Positions 41,493 to 49,697 of a stretch of 55,791 nucleotides of DNA are shown here, in pieces. Source of the DNA: Poriferisodalis sp964484385 (lineage in GTDB: Bacteria > Actinomycetota > Acidimicrobiia > Acidimicrobiales > Poriferisodalaceae). The first letter of the stretch is position 1, and every line of letters begins with the position of its first letter. The notes below the pieces were generated by a model. It was given only the letters and a program-made list of their open reading frames with translations. It was not told where the DNA came from and ran no database searches. Made by a program: the position numbers and the translations under genes. Location of the stretch: NCBI GenBank assembly GCA_964484385.1, contig CAZAFV010000014.1, positions 1-55,791 of the forward strand, given 5' to 3'.

Positions 41493-43187
41493 ATGGCAAC
41501 AGAACGTGTGCCCGATGAGGTGCTCGAAGCACTGGAGGCGATCGGGCGCGGGTCGAAACCCGGTGACCTCGAGTCGGAGACTTTGGAGTTTAAGTCGGCC
41601 CGCGGCGGTGCACGAAAAACTCGCATGGCGCTGGCCGAAGCCGCTGCGTGCCTGGCCAATGGCCACGGCGGTTCTGTGGTTCTCGGAGTCGACGATGACC
41701 AGAGTGGTGCAGCGGCATTCTCCGGCACCGATCTCGACGAACTGGAGGCGCGCCGCTACATCTTCGAGACGGTGACGCCGGGTCTCACAGTGGGCCTCAC
41801 GGTGCATTGGCACTACGAGACAAGGCTGTTGGTTGCGCATGTGCCAGTCGGCGCGACTGTGCATGGCGTCGCCGGCCGAGTCACGCGGCGCATCGGGCGC
41901 AGTTGCCTCCCGTTGGCCCCCGACGAGATTGCTGCGCTGCACGGTGAGCGGCACGGAGTCGATCCGTCGGAGGCACGCAGCGGCCGGGCCGTCGAGGATC
42001 TCGACCCGGTCGCAATGGAGGTCGCACGCGGGGAGTTGCGGCGTCTCGGCGGCGAACGAGGACGATGGGCCGAACTGCCCAACGCCGAATTGTGCTCAAC
42101 GATGGGCTTGGCTTCCCCCGACGGAGGGCTGTACATCGCAGGAGAGCAGCTGCTCTGCGCGACCGGCGAGGAGATCGTCGTCTACCAGCACCGCCTGAGC
42201 GTCGGCAGTCCACCCGACGCAACGGAGCGCATCGCCATGCCGCTGCTGCCGGCGTTCGGCCGCGTGCTCGAACTCGTCGCCTCCCGGAACCCCTTCGAGC
42301 AGCTGCTCCTGCCGCACGGCCAGCAAATGCAGATGCACCGCTACCCGCCCGGGTCGATACGCGAAGCCGTCGCCAATGCTCTCGTCCACCGTCGCCTCGA
42401 TATCGCCGAACCCGTACGGGTCGAGCACTTCGACGATGCGCTGTCGGTCACCTCGATGGGACCATTCGTCAGCGGCGTGACCGAGCACAACATCCTCTCG
42501 ACAACCTCTCGCCCCCGCAACCGGCTTCTCGCACGTGCGTTTCGCGCGCTGGGCCTGATCGAAGAACTCGGCACCGGGGTTGCGCGGATGTACCGGTCGA
42601 TGCTGAGTCTTGGCAAGCCACTCCCGACAATCTCGGGTTCGGCGGAAGCCGTACGGGTGCAGTTCGACGGCGGCCCTGCTGAGCCTCACTTTGCTTCGTT
42701 CGTAGCGCTCCTGGACGATGCGCGGCGCAACGATGTCGAACTGCTGCTGGTGCTGCGCCGGCTCTGCACCTCAGGCACCGTCACGCCGACCCAGATGGCC
42801 CATTCCTTCCAGCGTCCCGAGATGGACACGGCCCGAGCAATGCAGCGAATGGCCGCCGACGCCCAACCGCTCATCGAACCGTCGCACGCCGGAACGAACG
42901 GACCCTCAACCCGCTACCGACTCACCGCAGAGGCAGCCCGAGGCTTGGGCTCCGCCGTGCGGCGCCCTCGGCGAGACAGCAGCGAGATCGAAGGCACCAT
43001 CGCCGCTCACGTGAACAAGCACGGCCGCATCAACAACCAAATCGTGCGCAACCTCCTCGGCGTCGGCACACCAAGAGCGTCGGCCATCCTGCGCGAGCTC
43101 GTCGATCGCGAAATTCTCGAACGGATCACCGACGCCCCACGCGGCCCCAGCGTCGCTTACGGCCCCGGCCCACGCATTGACGGCTAG
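41493..43187 (+). CDS. AlbA_2/Schlafen-type DNA-binding domain protein with HATPase_c_4-like region
   Basis: The 564-residue protein has an N-terminal AlbA_2 (AAA_4, Schlafen-like) domain, ESETLEFKSARGGARKT then LAEAAACLANGHGGSVVLGVDDD (about 27-69). The central region, PPGSIREAVANALVHRRLD ... FDDALSVTSMGPF ... RNRLLARAFRALGLIEELGTG, is typical of the HATPase_c_4 domain of 'RecG-like' transcriptional regulators. A C-terminal winged-helix segment (GRINNQIVRNLLGVGTPRASAILRELV) follows. Proteins of this architecture are thought to be regulators, and some lie in defence loci. A 44-nt piece of this gene is duplicated at 37741. Confidence 0.8.
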   Translation: MATERVPDEVLEALEAIGRGSKPGDLESETLEFKSARGGARKTRMALAEAAACLANGHGGSVVLGVDDDQSGAAAFSGTDLDELEARRYIFETVTPGLTVGLTVHWHYETRLLVAHVPVGATVHGVAGRVTRRIGRSCLPLAPDEIAALHGERHGVDPSEARSGRAVEDLDPVAMEVARGELRRLGGERGRWAELPNAELCSTMGLASPDGGLYIAGEQLLCATGEEIVVYQHRLSVGSPPDATERIAMPLLPAFGRVLELVASRNPFEQLLLPHGQQMQMHRYPPGSIREAVANALVHRRLDIAEPVRVEHFDDALSVTSMGPFVSGVTEHNILSTTSRPRNRLLARAFRALGLIEELGTGVARMYRSMLSLGKPLPTISGSAEAVRVQFDGGPAEPHFASFVALLDDARRNDVELLLVLRRLCTSGTVTPTQMAHSFQRPEMDTARAMQRMAADAQPLIEPSHAGTNGPSTRYRLTAEAARGLGSAVRRPRRDSSEIEGTIAAHVNKHGRINNQIVRNLLGVGTPRASAILRELVDREILERITDAPRGPSVAYGPGPRIDG

Positions 43188-43200
43188 ATTGCGGTCTGTC

Positions 43201-43277
43201 TGGTGGGCGCTGCAGGACTCGAACCTGCGACCCCCTCCTTGTAAGGGAGGTGCTCTCGCCATCTGAGCTAAGCGCCC
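43201..43277 (-). tRNA. tRNA-Val (anticodon TAC)
   Basis: The reverse complement folds as a full cloverleaf: acceptor GGGCGCT pairs with AGCGCCC, followed by discriminator A and an encoded CCA. D-arm TTAGCTCAGATGG, anticodon stem around CTTACAA (anticodon at 43241-43243), and T-arm GGTTCGAGTCC are all present. Its 3' end faces the AlbA_2 gene, whose stop codon is 13 bp away. Confidence 0.96.
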
Positions 43278-43297
43278 CCGCAGTCGGGTTTGGCAGG

Positions 43298-44107
43298 CTA
43301 CCGGCCACCGCCAGACCCAGACCCCGGCTGTCGGGCGTGTCCGAGCAGCACCGCCAGTTCGGGCGTACTGGCAGCGACGGGCCCCCGGCGCTCGCTGTGG
43401 CTGAGGTGGAACAGCTCCCTGCCGCCGGCCTCGCCGGTCCATGCGCCTGCCTCACTGCAGATCAGGATGCCTGCGGCGTAGTCCCAGACACCGTGATTCG
43501 AGTTGAGGTCGAGGTACGCGTCGAGCCGGCCGCAGGCCACCCCACACAGGTCGAGCGCCGCGGAGCCCAGCACCCGCACCTGCCAGACCGGCAGGTCGGC
43601 GCCGGGACGGCCCGACACGCCAATGACGGCCCGCTCGCCAGTTGTCTGCCCGCTGGTCTCGATCGGGGCACCGTTGCGCTGCGCTCCCCCACCGGTGGTC
43701 GCAGTGAACTCCTCACCAGAGACAAGGTGACGTACCAAGCCGGCAACAGGCGTCACGATGTCGGTGCTGTGACGGGGTGCGGCGCTGCTGCCCCTGCTGC
43801 TGTCGACGACGCAGAGGCTGATGCAGTAGTGCGGGATGCCGCGTGACGCATTGGTGGAGCCGTCCACCGGGTCCACGATGACGGTCTCGCTGCCCGACCC
43901 AGCGCGCAGCCCGGACTCCTCGCTCAGCACGCCGACGCCCGCTGTAGCGAGCACGCCGAGCGCTGCCGCGTCGGCTACCTGATCGACTGCGTACTGGTCG
44001 GACCGCTCCCCGCCGTCCTGCCAACGATCGAAGCCAGCCAGCGCCGCCTCAACCGCATCGGCAGTGCGCCGAAGCAGATCCAGCCAACCGTCGCTCTCTG
44101 AATTCAC
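43298..44107 (-). CDS. Inositol monophosphatase family protein
   Basis: The 269-residue protein shows the metal-binding motifs of the IMPase/FBPase superfamily: LSEESG (Glu), VDPVDGSTNASRGIPHY (Asp-Pro-x-Asp-Gly-Thr/Ser) and the late VWDYAAGILICSEAG (Trp-Asp). It should remove phosphate from inositol-1-phosphate, histidinol-phosphate, or a similar substrate (SuhB/HisN type); sequence alone does not decide which. It lies just upstream of tRNA-Val on the same strand and is divergent from the unknown gene at 44177. Confidence 0.88.
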   Translation of the reverse strand: MNSESDGWLDLLRRTADAVEAALAGFDRWQDGGERSDQYAVDQVADAAALGVLATAGVGVLSEESGLRAGSGSETVIVDPVDGSTNASRGIPHYCISLCVVDSSRGSSAAPRHSTDIVTPVAGLVRHLVSGEEFTATTGGGAQRNGAPIETSGQTTGERAVIGVSGRPGADLPVWQVRVLGSAALDLCGVACGRLDAYLDLNSNHGVWDYAAGILICSEAGAWTGEAGGRELFHLSHSERRGPVAASTPELAVLLGHARQPGSGSGGGR

Positions 44108-44176
44108 TCGTCGAATGCTGTCACCCGGCGCTATAACCTCCGCGCATCACCACTGCGCCGCGTGGGGAGCATCCCG

Positions 44177-44746
44177 ATGGCAGCGATCGACATCTCCGGC
44201 TACATGGCGAGCCTGAAAGACCATGCGCATGCGCACGGCTTTCACATTCACGACGAGCGGCAGTTCATCGAGACCTACAGCCTGCGCCAGACCTGGGAGG
44301 TTGACCTGCATCCTGCTGAAGCCTGCGGCGGGCCACTCGATCTCCACCTCACCCTGGAAGCCGATCCGCGCACGATGCTGTCGTTCGAGGAGGTGCTGTG
44401 GGCGACGCCAGAAGACGAACTGCCTCCCGACGAGTTCTGGCTGCCCCTGATGTTCACCTGGGCGCTCCCGCCGCTGGACCGAAGCCCCGACATGCTCGTG
44501 CTGGCGACCGACCTGGCCGGCCTCGGCGGCACAGCCCTGCCGGTGGAGGTGTCCGCCATCGATTCGCTCACATCTGTGACCGACGCAGCGAAACGGACGC
44601 TGATGATCGTGGCACGCAAGGAATTGTCGCTACAGGCGCTGCTGCAAGGCGAGGACGACATGTGCGAGCCCTTCGACCGGTGCACGAAGATCTGCGACTA
44701 CCTGCTGCACCACGCACACGACTGGTACGAAGAGGTGCCTTCGTAG
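44177..44746 (+). CDS. Conserved hypothetical protein (189 aa)
   Basis: I do not recognise this family. The protein is soluble and acidic, without signal peptide or membrane segments. It begins MAAIDISGYMASLKDHAHAH and ends with a histidine-rich helix DRCTKICDYLLHHAHDWYEE; WEVDLHPAEACGGPLDLHL and WLPLMFTWALPPLD are its most distinctive segments. Position-specific composition is protein-like throughout. ATG 44177 is preferred to GTG 44162 because GGGAGC lies 8 bases upstream of it. It is convergent with the oligopeptide transporter operon. Confidence 0.6.
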   Translation: MAAIDISGYMASLKDHAHAHGFHIHDERQFIETYSLRQTWEVDLHPAEACGGPLDLHLTLEADPRTMLSFEEVLWATPEDELPPDEFWLPLMFTWALPPLDRSPDMLVLATDLAGLGGTALPVEVSAIDSLTSVTDAAKRTLMIVARKELSLQALLQGEDDMCEPFDRCTKICDYLLHHAHDWYEEVPS

Positions 44747-44767
44747 GACCCCAGAATTCGCAGGGCG

Positions 44768-45922
44768 CTAGTCGGTGCGGATCACGACGCCCGCTTCGCT
44801 GACCCGGCCCGATGCGATGTTGCGTTCGAACGCCTCGACCGCCTCTGGCGTGCCGACCGGGTAGAAGCAGCGGTACAGGTGCACACCCGCCGCGGGATCG
44901 GGCTCGTCGTCGTCACCGCTGCCGCTGATGCTTGATCGAGCGGGTGCCGCCTTGGGCGCCTCGATGAGCGCCGGTTCCTCGGCGAAGCACAGGTCTTGCG
45001 CGTACTTGCAGCGGGGAGCGAACTTGCATCCGGGCGGCAGATCGGTCATCTGGGGCGGCTGCCCGCCGATGATCTCCAAGCGCGCATGGCTGTCGTCGGT
45101 GACCTTGGGGATCGACCGGAACAGCGCCTCGGTGTAGGGCATCCTCATATCGCTGAACAGCGTTGACGTGGGGGCGCGCTCCACGATCCGCCCCGCGTAC
45201 ATCACGATGATCTCGTCGGTGCGGCCCGCCACGATGCCCAGGTCGTGGGTGATGAGCACGAGCGACATGTTGCGCTCGGCCCGCTGGGCTTCGAGCAGGT
45301 CCAGGATCTGGGCTTGCACAGTGACATCGAGCGCCGTGGTCGGCTCATCCGCGATGAGCAGGCGAGGGCTGCACGCCAGGGCGATGGCGATCACGATGCG
45401 CTGGCGCATCCCGCCCGAGAGCTGGTGGGGATACTCGTCGATGCGCCGGTGCGGCTCGGGAATGCCCACCTCTTCGAGCAGATCGAGCGCAGCGCTGCGT
45501 GCGGCACGCGCCGACAGGTCGCGATGCACCCGAAGACCCTCGCCCACCTGCTTGCCGATCTTCATGACCGGGTTCAGCGAGCCCAGCGGATCCTGGAAGA
45601 CCATCGCGAGCTGGGGTCCCCACATCTCGAGCAGCTCACGACGGCCCAGCGACATCATGTCGATGCCGTCGAAGCTGACGTTGCCGGTCGAGGTCACCCG
45701 GGATTTGGGCAGCAGCCGCATGATGGATCGGGACATGACCGACTTGCCCGAGCCGGACTCCCCCACCACGCCCAGCCGAGCGCCCCGACGCAGCGACCAT
45801 TCGACCCCGTCGACCGCGACCAACGGGCCCACAGGGGTGTGGAAGGTGGTGTGCAGCTCAGCGACGTCGAGCAGCGGCCTCCCGTCAAGCCCCGACAGAT
45901 CCGGCACCGAGGCGTCGCTCAC
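44768..45922 (-). CDS. Oligopeptide-type ABC transporter ATP-binding protein (DppD/OppD-like)
   Basis: This 384-residue ATPase carries Walker A GESGSGKS, Q-loop MVFQDPLGSLNPV, signature LSGGMRQR, Walker B LLIADEPTTALD and the H-loop VLITHDLG. The C-terminal oligopeptide-transporter region, PPGCKFAPRCKYAQDLC ... HLYRCFYP, supplies the Cys cluster that in relatives binds an Fe-S cluster. A ~25-residue acidic, low-complexity insert separates the last Cys. GTG 45922 overlaps the stop codon of the upstream ATPase gene (GTGA). It is the last gene of the operon. Confidence 0.9.
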   Translation of the reverse strand: MSDASVPDLSGLDGRPLLDVAELHTTFHTPVGPLVAVDGVEWSLRRGARLGVVGESGSGKSVMSRSIMRLLPKSRVTSTGNVSFDGIDMMSLGRRELLEMWGPQLAMVFQDPLGSLNPVMKIGKQVGEGLRVHRDLSARAARSAALDLLEEVGIPEPHRRIDEYPHQLSGGMRQRIVIAIALACSPRLLIADEPTTALDVTVQAQILDLLEAQRAERNMSLVLITHDLGIVAGRTDEIIVMYAGRIVERAPTSTLFSDMRMPYTEALFRSIPKVTDDSHARLEIIGGQPPQMTDLPPGCKFAPRCKYAQDLCFAEEPALIEAPKAAPARSSISGSGDDDEPDPAAGVHLYRCFYPVGTPEAVEAFERNIASGRVSEAGVVIRTD

Positions 45923-47631
45923 GACTCGCCCCGCGAGGCTGACGCCATCTCGACGCGCACAGGCGCCGATTCGCCGACGAGCGGTGTGTGGCAGGCCACG
46001 AACCGCCCTGGCGCGATCTCTCGCATCTCGGGCTCTTCGTCGATGCAGCGCTGCGCCGCGTGCGGGCAGCGAGTGCGGAACCGGCAGCCCGACGGCGGGT
46101 CCATCGGCGAGGGCAGCTCGCCGCCGATGCGTCCCGACCCCAGCTCCGCCTCCGGATCAGGCTGCGGGATCGCCGCCAGCAGCAACTCCGTGTACGGATG
46201 GGCGGGCTCATCGAACATCGCGTCGGGCTCGCTGACCTCGCAGAGCTTGCCCAGGTACATGACCGCCACCCGGTCGCTCACGTTCTTGACCACCGCCAGG
46301 TCGTGCGCGATGAACACCAGTGTCAGGCCCATGAGGTTCTTGAGGTCTTCGAGCAGATTGAGAATCTGCGCCTGCACCGAGACGTCCAGCGACGACACCG
46401 GCTCGTCGCAGATGATCACTTGCGGCACGCTCACCAGCGCACGGGCGATCGAGAGCCGCTGCGCCTGCCCGCCGGAGAACTCCCACGGCCGGCGGTCCAT
46501 GGCATCGTCGGGGTTGATGCCGACGTAATCGAGCACCTCACGCACCCGGGGCTCGGCTCGTTCGCGCTCGGCGTCGCGGTTCACCCGGTAACGCCGCAGG
46601 ACCCATCGGAACAGGAGGGCGTCGACGACCGCCGAGGCCACCAGCACCGCCAGCTTGATGCCCCCGTCAAGACCAGCGACGTAGAAGACCTGCAGGACCA
46701 CCATGGCGCTCAGCGTCGTTGCGACTCCGCTGGCACCTGCCCGCTCGGGCTTCGCAAGCGACAGCACGAGCCAGACCGCCAGCACGGCGGTGAGCAGGAT
46801 CAGCCCGCCGGAGTTCAGCCATTTCGCCCAGCCCCCGAAACTCGACCAGGTGCGCCACAGCATGAAGGCACTCGCGCCCGTGGTGACGACCACACCCGCG
46901 AGCCCGACAGCGCTGGACACCTCACCGAACTGGCGCGACATCAAGCCAAAGGGCAGCATCACTGCCAGCAGTACCCAGATCAGGCCCCCCAGCAGGGCAA
47001 TAGCGCCGGCCAGCAGCAACAGCGCGAGCGTCGGGAAGCCGATGATCGCTGCAGGTACCTGCGTCCAGCCCAGCCACCCCTCGGCGGCGCGATCCTCGAC
47101 GGTCTCGGAGAGTATCCACAGCACGAACGCCACCGAGGCCAGCCGGCCCACGATGCGCAGCGGAGCTGCAGCTCGCCGCAACAGGCTTTGCAGCAGCTCG
47201 CCGATGCGTTCCTGCCACACCGCCATCGCGGTCCGCCTCGACACGTTCTCCAGGGCGATGAACAGCGGCTCGGCCACGATGTCGCGCACGCGGCGGCGGG
47301 GGTTCAGCGACGAGATCGGATCCTGGTAGATCATCTGCAGCCGCGGCCGCACCTCGCGAATGGCGTCCTCGTCGAGTTCGGTCAGCTCTTGGCCGGCGAG
47401 CTGCACGGTGCCCGAGGTGGGCCGTGGCAGCTGCAGGATCGCCCGCCCAGTCGTGCTCTTGCCGCAGCCCGACTCGCCGACCAGCCCGAGGGTCTCGCCC
47501 TCGGCCAAGTCGAGCGACACACCCGAGACCGCATACACCGTCCGGCCGCCGGCCGCGGGGAACTCGACTACCAGATCCCGTGCGCTCAGGAGCGCATCCG
47601 GGCGCAGATGGGCGTTTCCGCTGCCTGCCAT
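45919..47631 (-). CDS. Oligopeptide-type ABC ATPase (DppF/OppF-like) with an inserted multi-spanning membrane domain
   Basis: The 570-residue protein is far longer than the usual ~330. The N-terminal part is normal to Walker A GESGCGKST (52-60), Q-loop IYQDPISSLNPRRRVRDIV (101-119) and EPLFIA. Residues ~127-354 (DNA ~46570-47253) are a hydrophobic insert with about six or seven transmembrane segments, e.g. LASVAFVLWIL, FPTLALLLLAGAIALLGG, GGLILLTAVLAVWLVL. The canonical sequence then resumes: VREVLDYVGINPDDAMDRRPW, FSGGQAQR (385-392), VIICDEP, H-loop IAHDLA, and the Cys-rich oligopeptide tail. The frame is continuous through both junctions, so this is a real fusion, not an assembly of two genes. 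ATPase residues are intact. It is encoded between permease and second ATPase genes. Confidence 0.88.
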   Translation of the reverse strand: MAGSGNAHLRPDALLSARDLVVEFPAAGGRTVYAVSGVSLDLAEGETLGLVGESGCGKSTTGRAILQLPRPTSGTVQLAGQELTELDEDAIREVRPRLQMIYQDPISSLNPRRRVRDIVAEPLFIALENVSRRTAMAVWQERIGELLQSLLRRAAAPLRIVGRLASVAFVLWILSETVEDRAAEGWLGWTQVPAAIIGFPTLALLLLAGAIALLGGLIWVLLAVMLPFGLMSRQFGEVSSAVGLAGVVVTTGASAFMLWRTWSSFGGWAKWLNSGGLILLTAVLAVWLVLSLAKPERAGASGVATTLSAMVVLQVFYVAGLDGGIKLAVLVASAVVDALLFRWVLRRYRVNRDAERERAEPRVREVLDYVGINPDDAMDRRPWEFSGGQAQRLSIARALVSVPQVIICDEPVSSLDVSVQAQILNLLEDLKNLMGLTLVFIAHDLAVVKNVSDRVAVMYLGKLCEVSEPDAMFDEPAHPYTELLLAAIPQPDPEAELGSGRIGGELPSPMDPPSGCRFRTRCPHAAQRCIDEEPEMREIAPGRFVACHTPLVGESAPVRVEMASASRGES

Positions 47632-47686
47632 CAGATACCAGCCCTCACAACCGGGACCTCGCAGCCCCGCCCTCGCCGCGCTTCCC

Positions 47687-48517
47687 TCACAGGACCGACT
47701 CCCTCGGCTCGAAGTACTGCTGCAGCTTGTCGCCCACGAAGTTGAGCGCCAGCACCGTCACAAACATGACGATTGCGGGCATCAGGCTGATGTGCGCGGC
47801 CACATCAAGGTTTGTGCGCCCCTTGTTGATCATGTCGCCCCAGGTGGGCGTCGGCGGCGGGACGCTCAGGCCCAGGAACGCCACGGAGCCCTCCACCACG
47901 ATCAGGCCCGCCATGATGATGAGCGAGTAGCTGACGAATGAGGGCGCCACATTCGGCAAGATCTCACGGAACAGCACCCTGCCGTCTCGGGCCCCGAGAG
48001 TCCTGGCCGCGAGCACGATGTCCTGCCCGGCCCAGCTCAAGGTGGCGGCACGCACCACTCGCGCTATCGGCGCGATCGACAGCAGCACGAAGGTGAACAC
48101 CAGGATGAAGATGCGCCGCTTCGCTTCGCCGTCCAGGAACAGCACCAACGCCAAGAAGAGGATCAGCGGCGGGATCACCAGCGATGCGTTCAGCGTGGCA
48201 GTGAGCCAGCGATCGACCCGGCTGCTGAAGTACCCCGAGACCATGCCGAGCAGGCCGCCGATCACCAACGCCAGCACGGTGCCGACGGTCGAGATCACGA
48301 GGCTCACCTGCGCCCCGTAGATGACGCGGCTGAACACATCCCTGCCGACCCCGTCATTGCCGAACCAGTGAGTCAGGCTGGGCCCCTGTTTCGAGGTGCC
48401 TGGGAAGGTTTCCGCAGGGTCCTTGATGGGCAGCACGTCGGCGAACACGGCCGCTAGGGCCAGCACGACGAGGTATGCCACCGCCAACCAGAAGATGAAT
48501 CCCAGCCGCTTACGCAC
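47687..48517 (-). CDS. Oligopeptide-type ABC transporter permease (DppC-like)
   Basis: This 276-residue permease starts RKRLGFIFWLAVAYLVVLALA. It has the family segment HWFGNDGVGRDVFSRVIYGAQVSL, the coupling EAA-type loop LAARTLGARDGRVLFREILPN, and the terminal LNFVGDKLQQYFEPR. Six helices are expected. GTG 48517 follows GGGAGGTGG at 7 bases and overlaps the upstream permease gene by 8 bp. Length and order are normal for DppC. Confidence 0.9.
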   Translation of the reverse strand: MRKRLGFIFWLAVAYLVVLALAAVFADVLPIKDPAETFPGTSKQGPSLTHWFGNDGVGRDVFSRVIYGAQVSLVISTVGTVLALVIGGLLGMVSGYFSSRVDRWLTATLNASLVIPPLILFLALVLFLDGEAKRRIFILVFTFVLLSIAPIARVVRAATLSWAGQDIVLAARTLGARDGRVLFREILPNVAPSFVSYSLIIMAGLIVVEGSVAFLGLSVPPPTPTWGDMINKGRTNLDVAAHISLMPAIVMFVTVLALNFVGDKLQQYFEPRESVL

Positions 48518-49649
48518 GAGCGCCCACCTCCCGGCCGCGCAGCCTCGGATCCAAGGCCAGGTACAGGAAGTCGGACATGGTGAGCACCACGATGTAGAGC
48601 GTCGAGATCACCAGCACGCCGCCCTGCACGGCGATGAAATCGCGTTGGGTCACGCCCAAGAAGATGTACGCCCCCACGCCTGGAATCGTGAAGATGAACT
48701 CGACGATCAGCGCGCCGCCGATGAGCAGGCCGACAGTCAGCCCCACCACGGTCAGCAGCGTGAAACTCGACGGTCGCAACGCGTGCCGCCACAGGATCCG
48801 TCGCGTCGGCAGCCCTTTGCTGCGAGCCAGATCGATGAACGGCAGGCGCAGCGTGGCGATCATGTCCGACCGAAGCAAGCGCATGAACACGGCCGCTTGG
48901 CCCATCGCCAATGCCAGCGACGGCAGCAGCATGTGCTTGAAATGCAGCACGACATCTTCGCCGAGCGGCACATAGCGCGCGGCCGGCAGCACGCGGAATC
49001 CGATCTCGTTGCCTGCCACGCTGAGCCCGCCGATGGACAGGAAGAGCACGAGCATCACGGCGAGCACGAAGTTCGGCGTGGCCAGGAACCCCAGCATCAC
49101 GTTGTTGATCGTGCCGTCGGTCTTGGTTCCCTGCCGGTAGCCGGCCCAGATGCCCAGCGGGATGGCGAAGCCCAGGGCGATCACGACCGAGTAGGCCATG
49201 ATCTGCAGCGTCGGGGTCATCGAGCGCGAGATGCCGTCGGCGACGTCCTCGCGCAGCACGATCGACGTTCCGAGGTCACCCGTGAGCACGCCGCCCAGCC
49301 AGTTGCCGTAGCGGTTGAAGAACGGCTCGTCGAGGCCCAGCTCGGTGCGGACGATCGCAATCTGGTCCGCCGTGGCCGCAGGACCCAGGATGTTGATGGC
49401 AGGGTCGCCCGGCAGGCTTGCCATCAACGCGAACACCACGAACGACACCCCCACCAGCACCGGGATCACTCCGGCGATGCGACGCAGCGCGTAACGGCCG
49501 TCCGCGATGCCGGCCCCGACGGTGCCGATGACGACGAACACGCCGAAGGTCCAGCTGAAGGGGGGCCGCCAGAACCACGCCCACGCGATCGTGGCCAGCA
49601 GCGCCGCCGCGATGATGCGGCCGAGCTGATCGCGAACAGCCTGCTTCAT
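48510..49649 (-). CDS. Oligopeptide-type ABC transporter permease (DppB-like) with extra N-terminal membrane segments
   Basis: From ATG 49649 the protein has 379 residues. The canonical DppB part starts YALRRIAGVIPVLVGVSFVVF and contains LPGDPAINILG, LGLDEPFFNRYGNWL, the EAA-type loop DLARSKGLPTRRILWRHALRP and the end FLYLALDPRLRGRE. Ahead of it are ~50 extra residues with two added hydrophobic helices (IIAAALLATIAWAWFW and FGVFVVIGTVGAGIA), not present in E. coli DppB. ATG 49667 would add six residues but has no ribosome binding site, whereas G-rich GGGGGG precedes 49649. The next gene (DppC) overlaps by 8 bp. Confidence 0.88.
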   Translation of the reverse strand: MKQAVRDQLGRIIAAALLATIAWAWFWRPPFSWTFGVFVVIGTVGAGIADGRYALRRIAGVIPVLVGVSFVVFALMASLPGDPAINILGPAATADQIAIVRTELGLDEPFFNRYGNWLGGVLTGDLGTSIVLREDVADGISRSMTPTLQIMAYSVVIALGFAIPLGIWAGYRQGTKTDGTINNVMLGFLATPNFVLAVMLVLFLSIGGLSVAGNEIGFRVLPAARYVPLGEDVVLHFKHMLLPSLALAMGQAAVFMRLLRSDMIATLRLPFIDLARSKGLPTRRILWRHALRPSSFTLLTVVGLTVGLLIGGALIVEFIFTIPGVGAYIFLGVTQRDFIAVQGGVLVISTLYIVVLTMSDFLYLALDPRLRGREVGARA

Positions 49650-49697
49650 GCCCGTCGTGCCCCCCATCGTGTGCCGTTACTACACCACGTCATCGCC

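Noticed and set aside
43187..43277. Attachment-site duplication of the tRNA-Val 3' end
   Set aside because: I looked for a repeat of the tRNA 3' segment around 37000-41500 and saw none. No integrase is encoded in the window.
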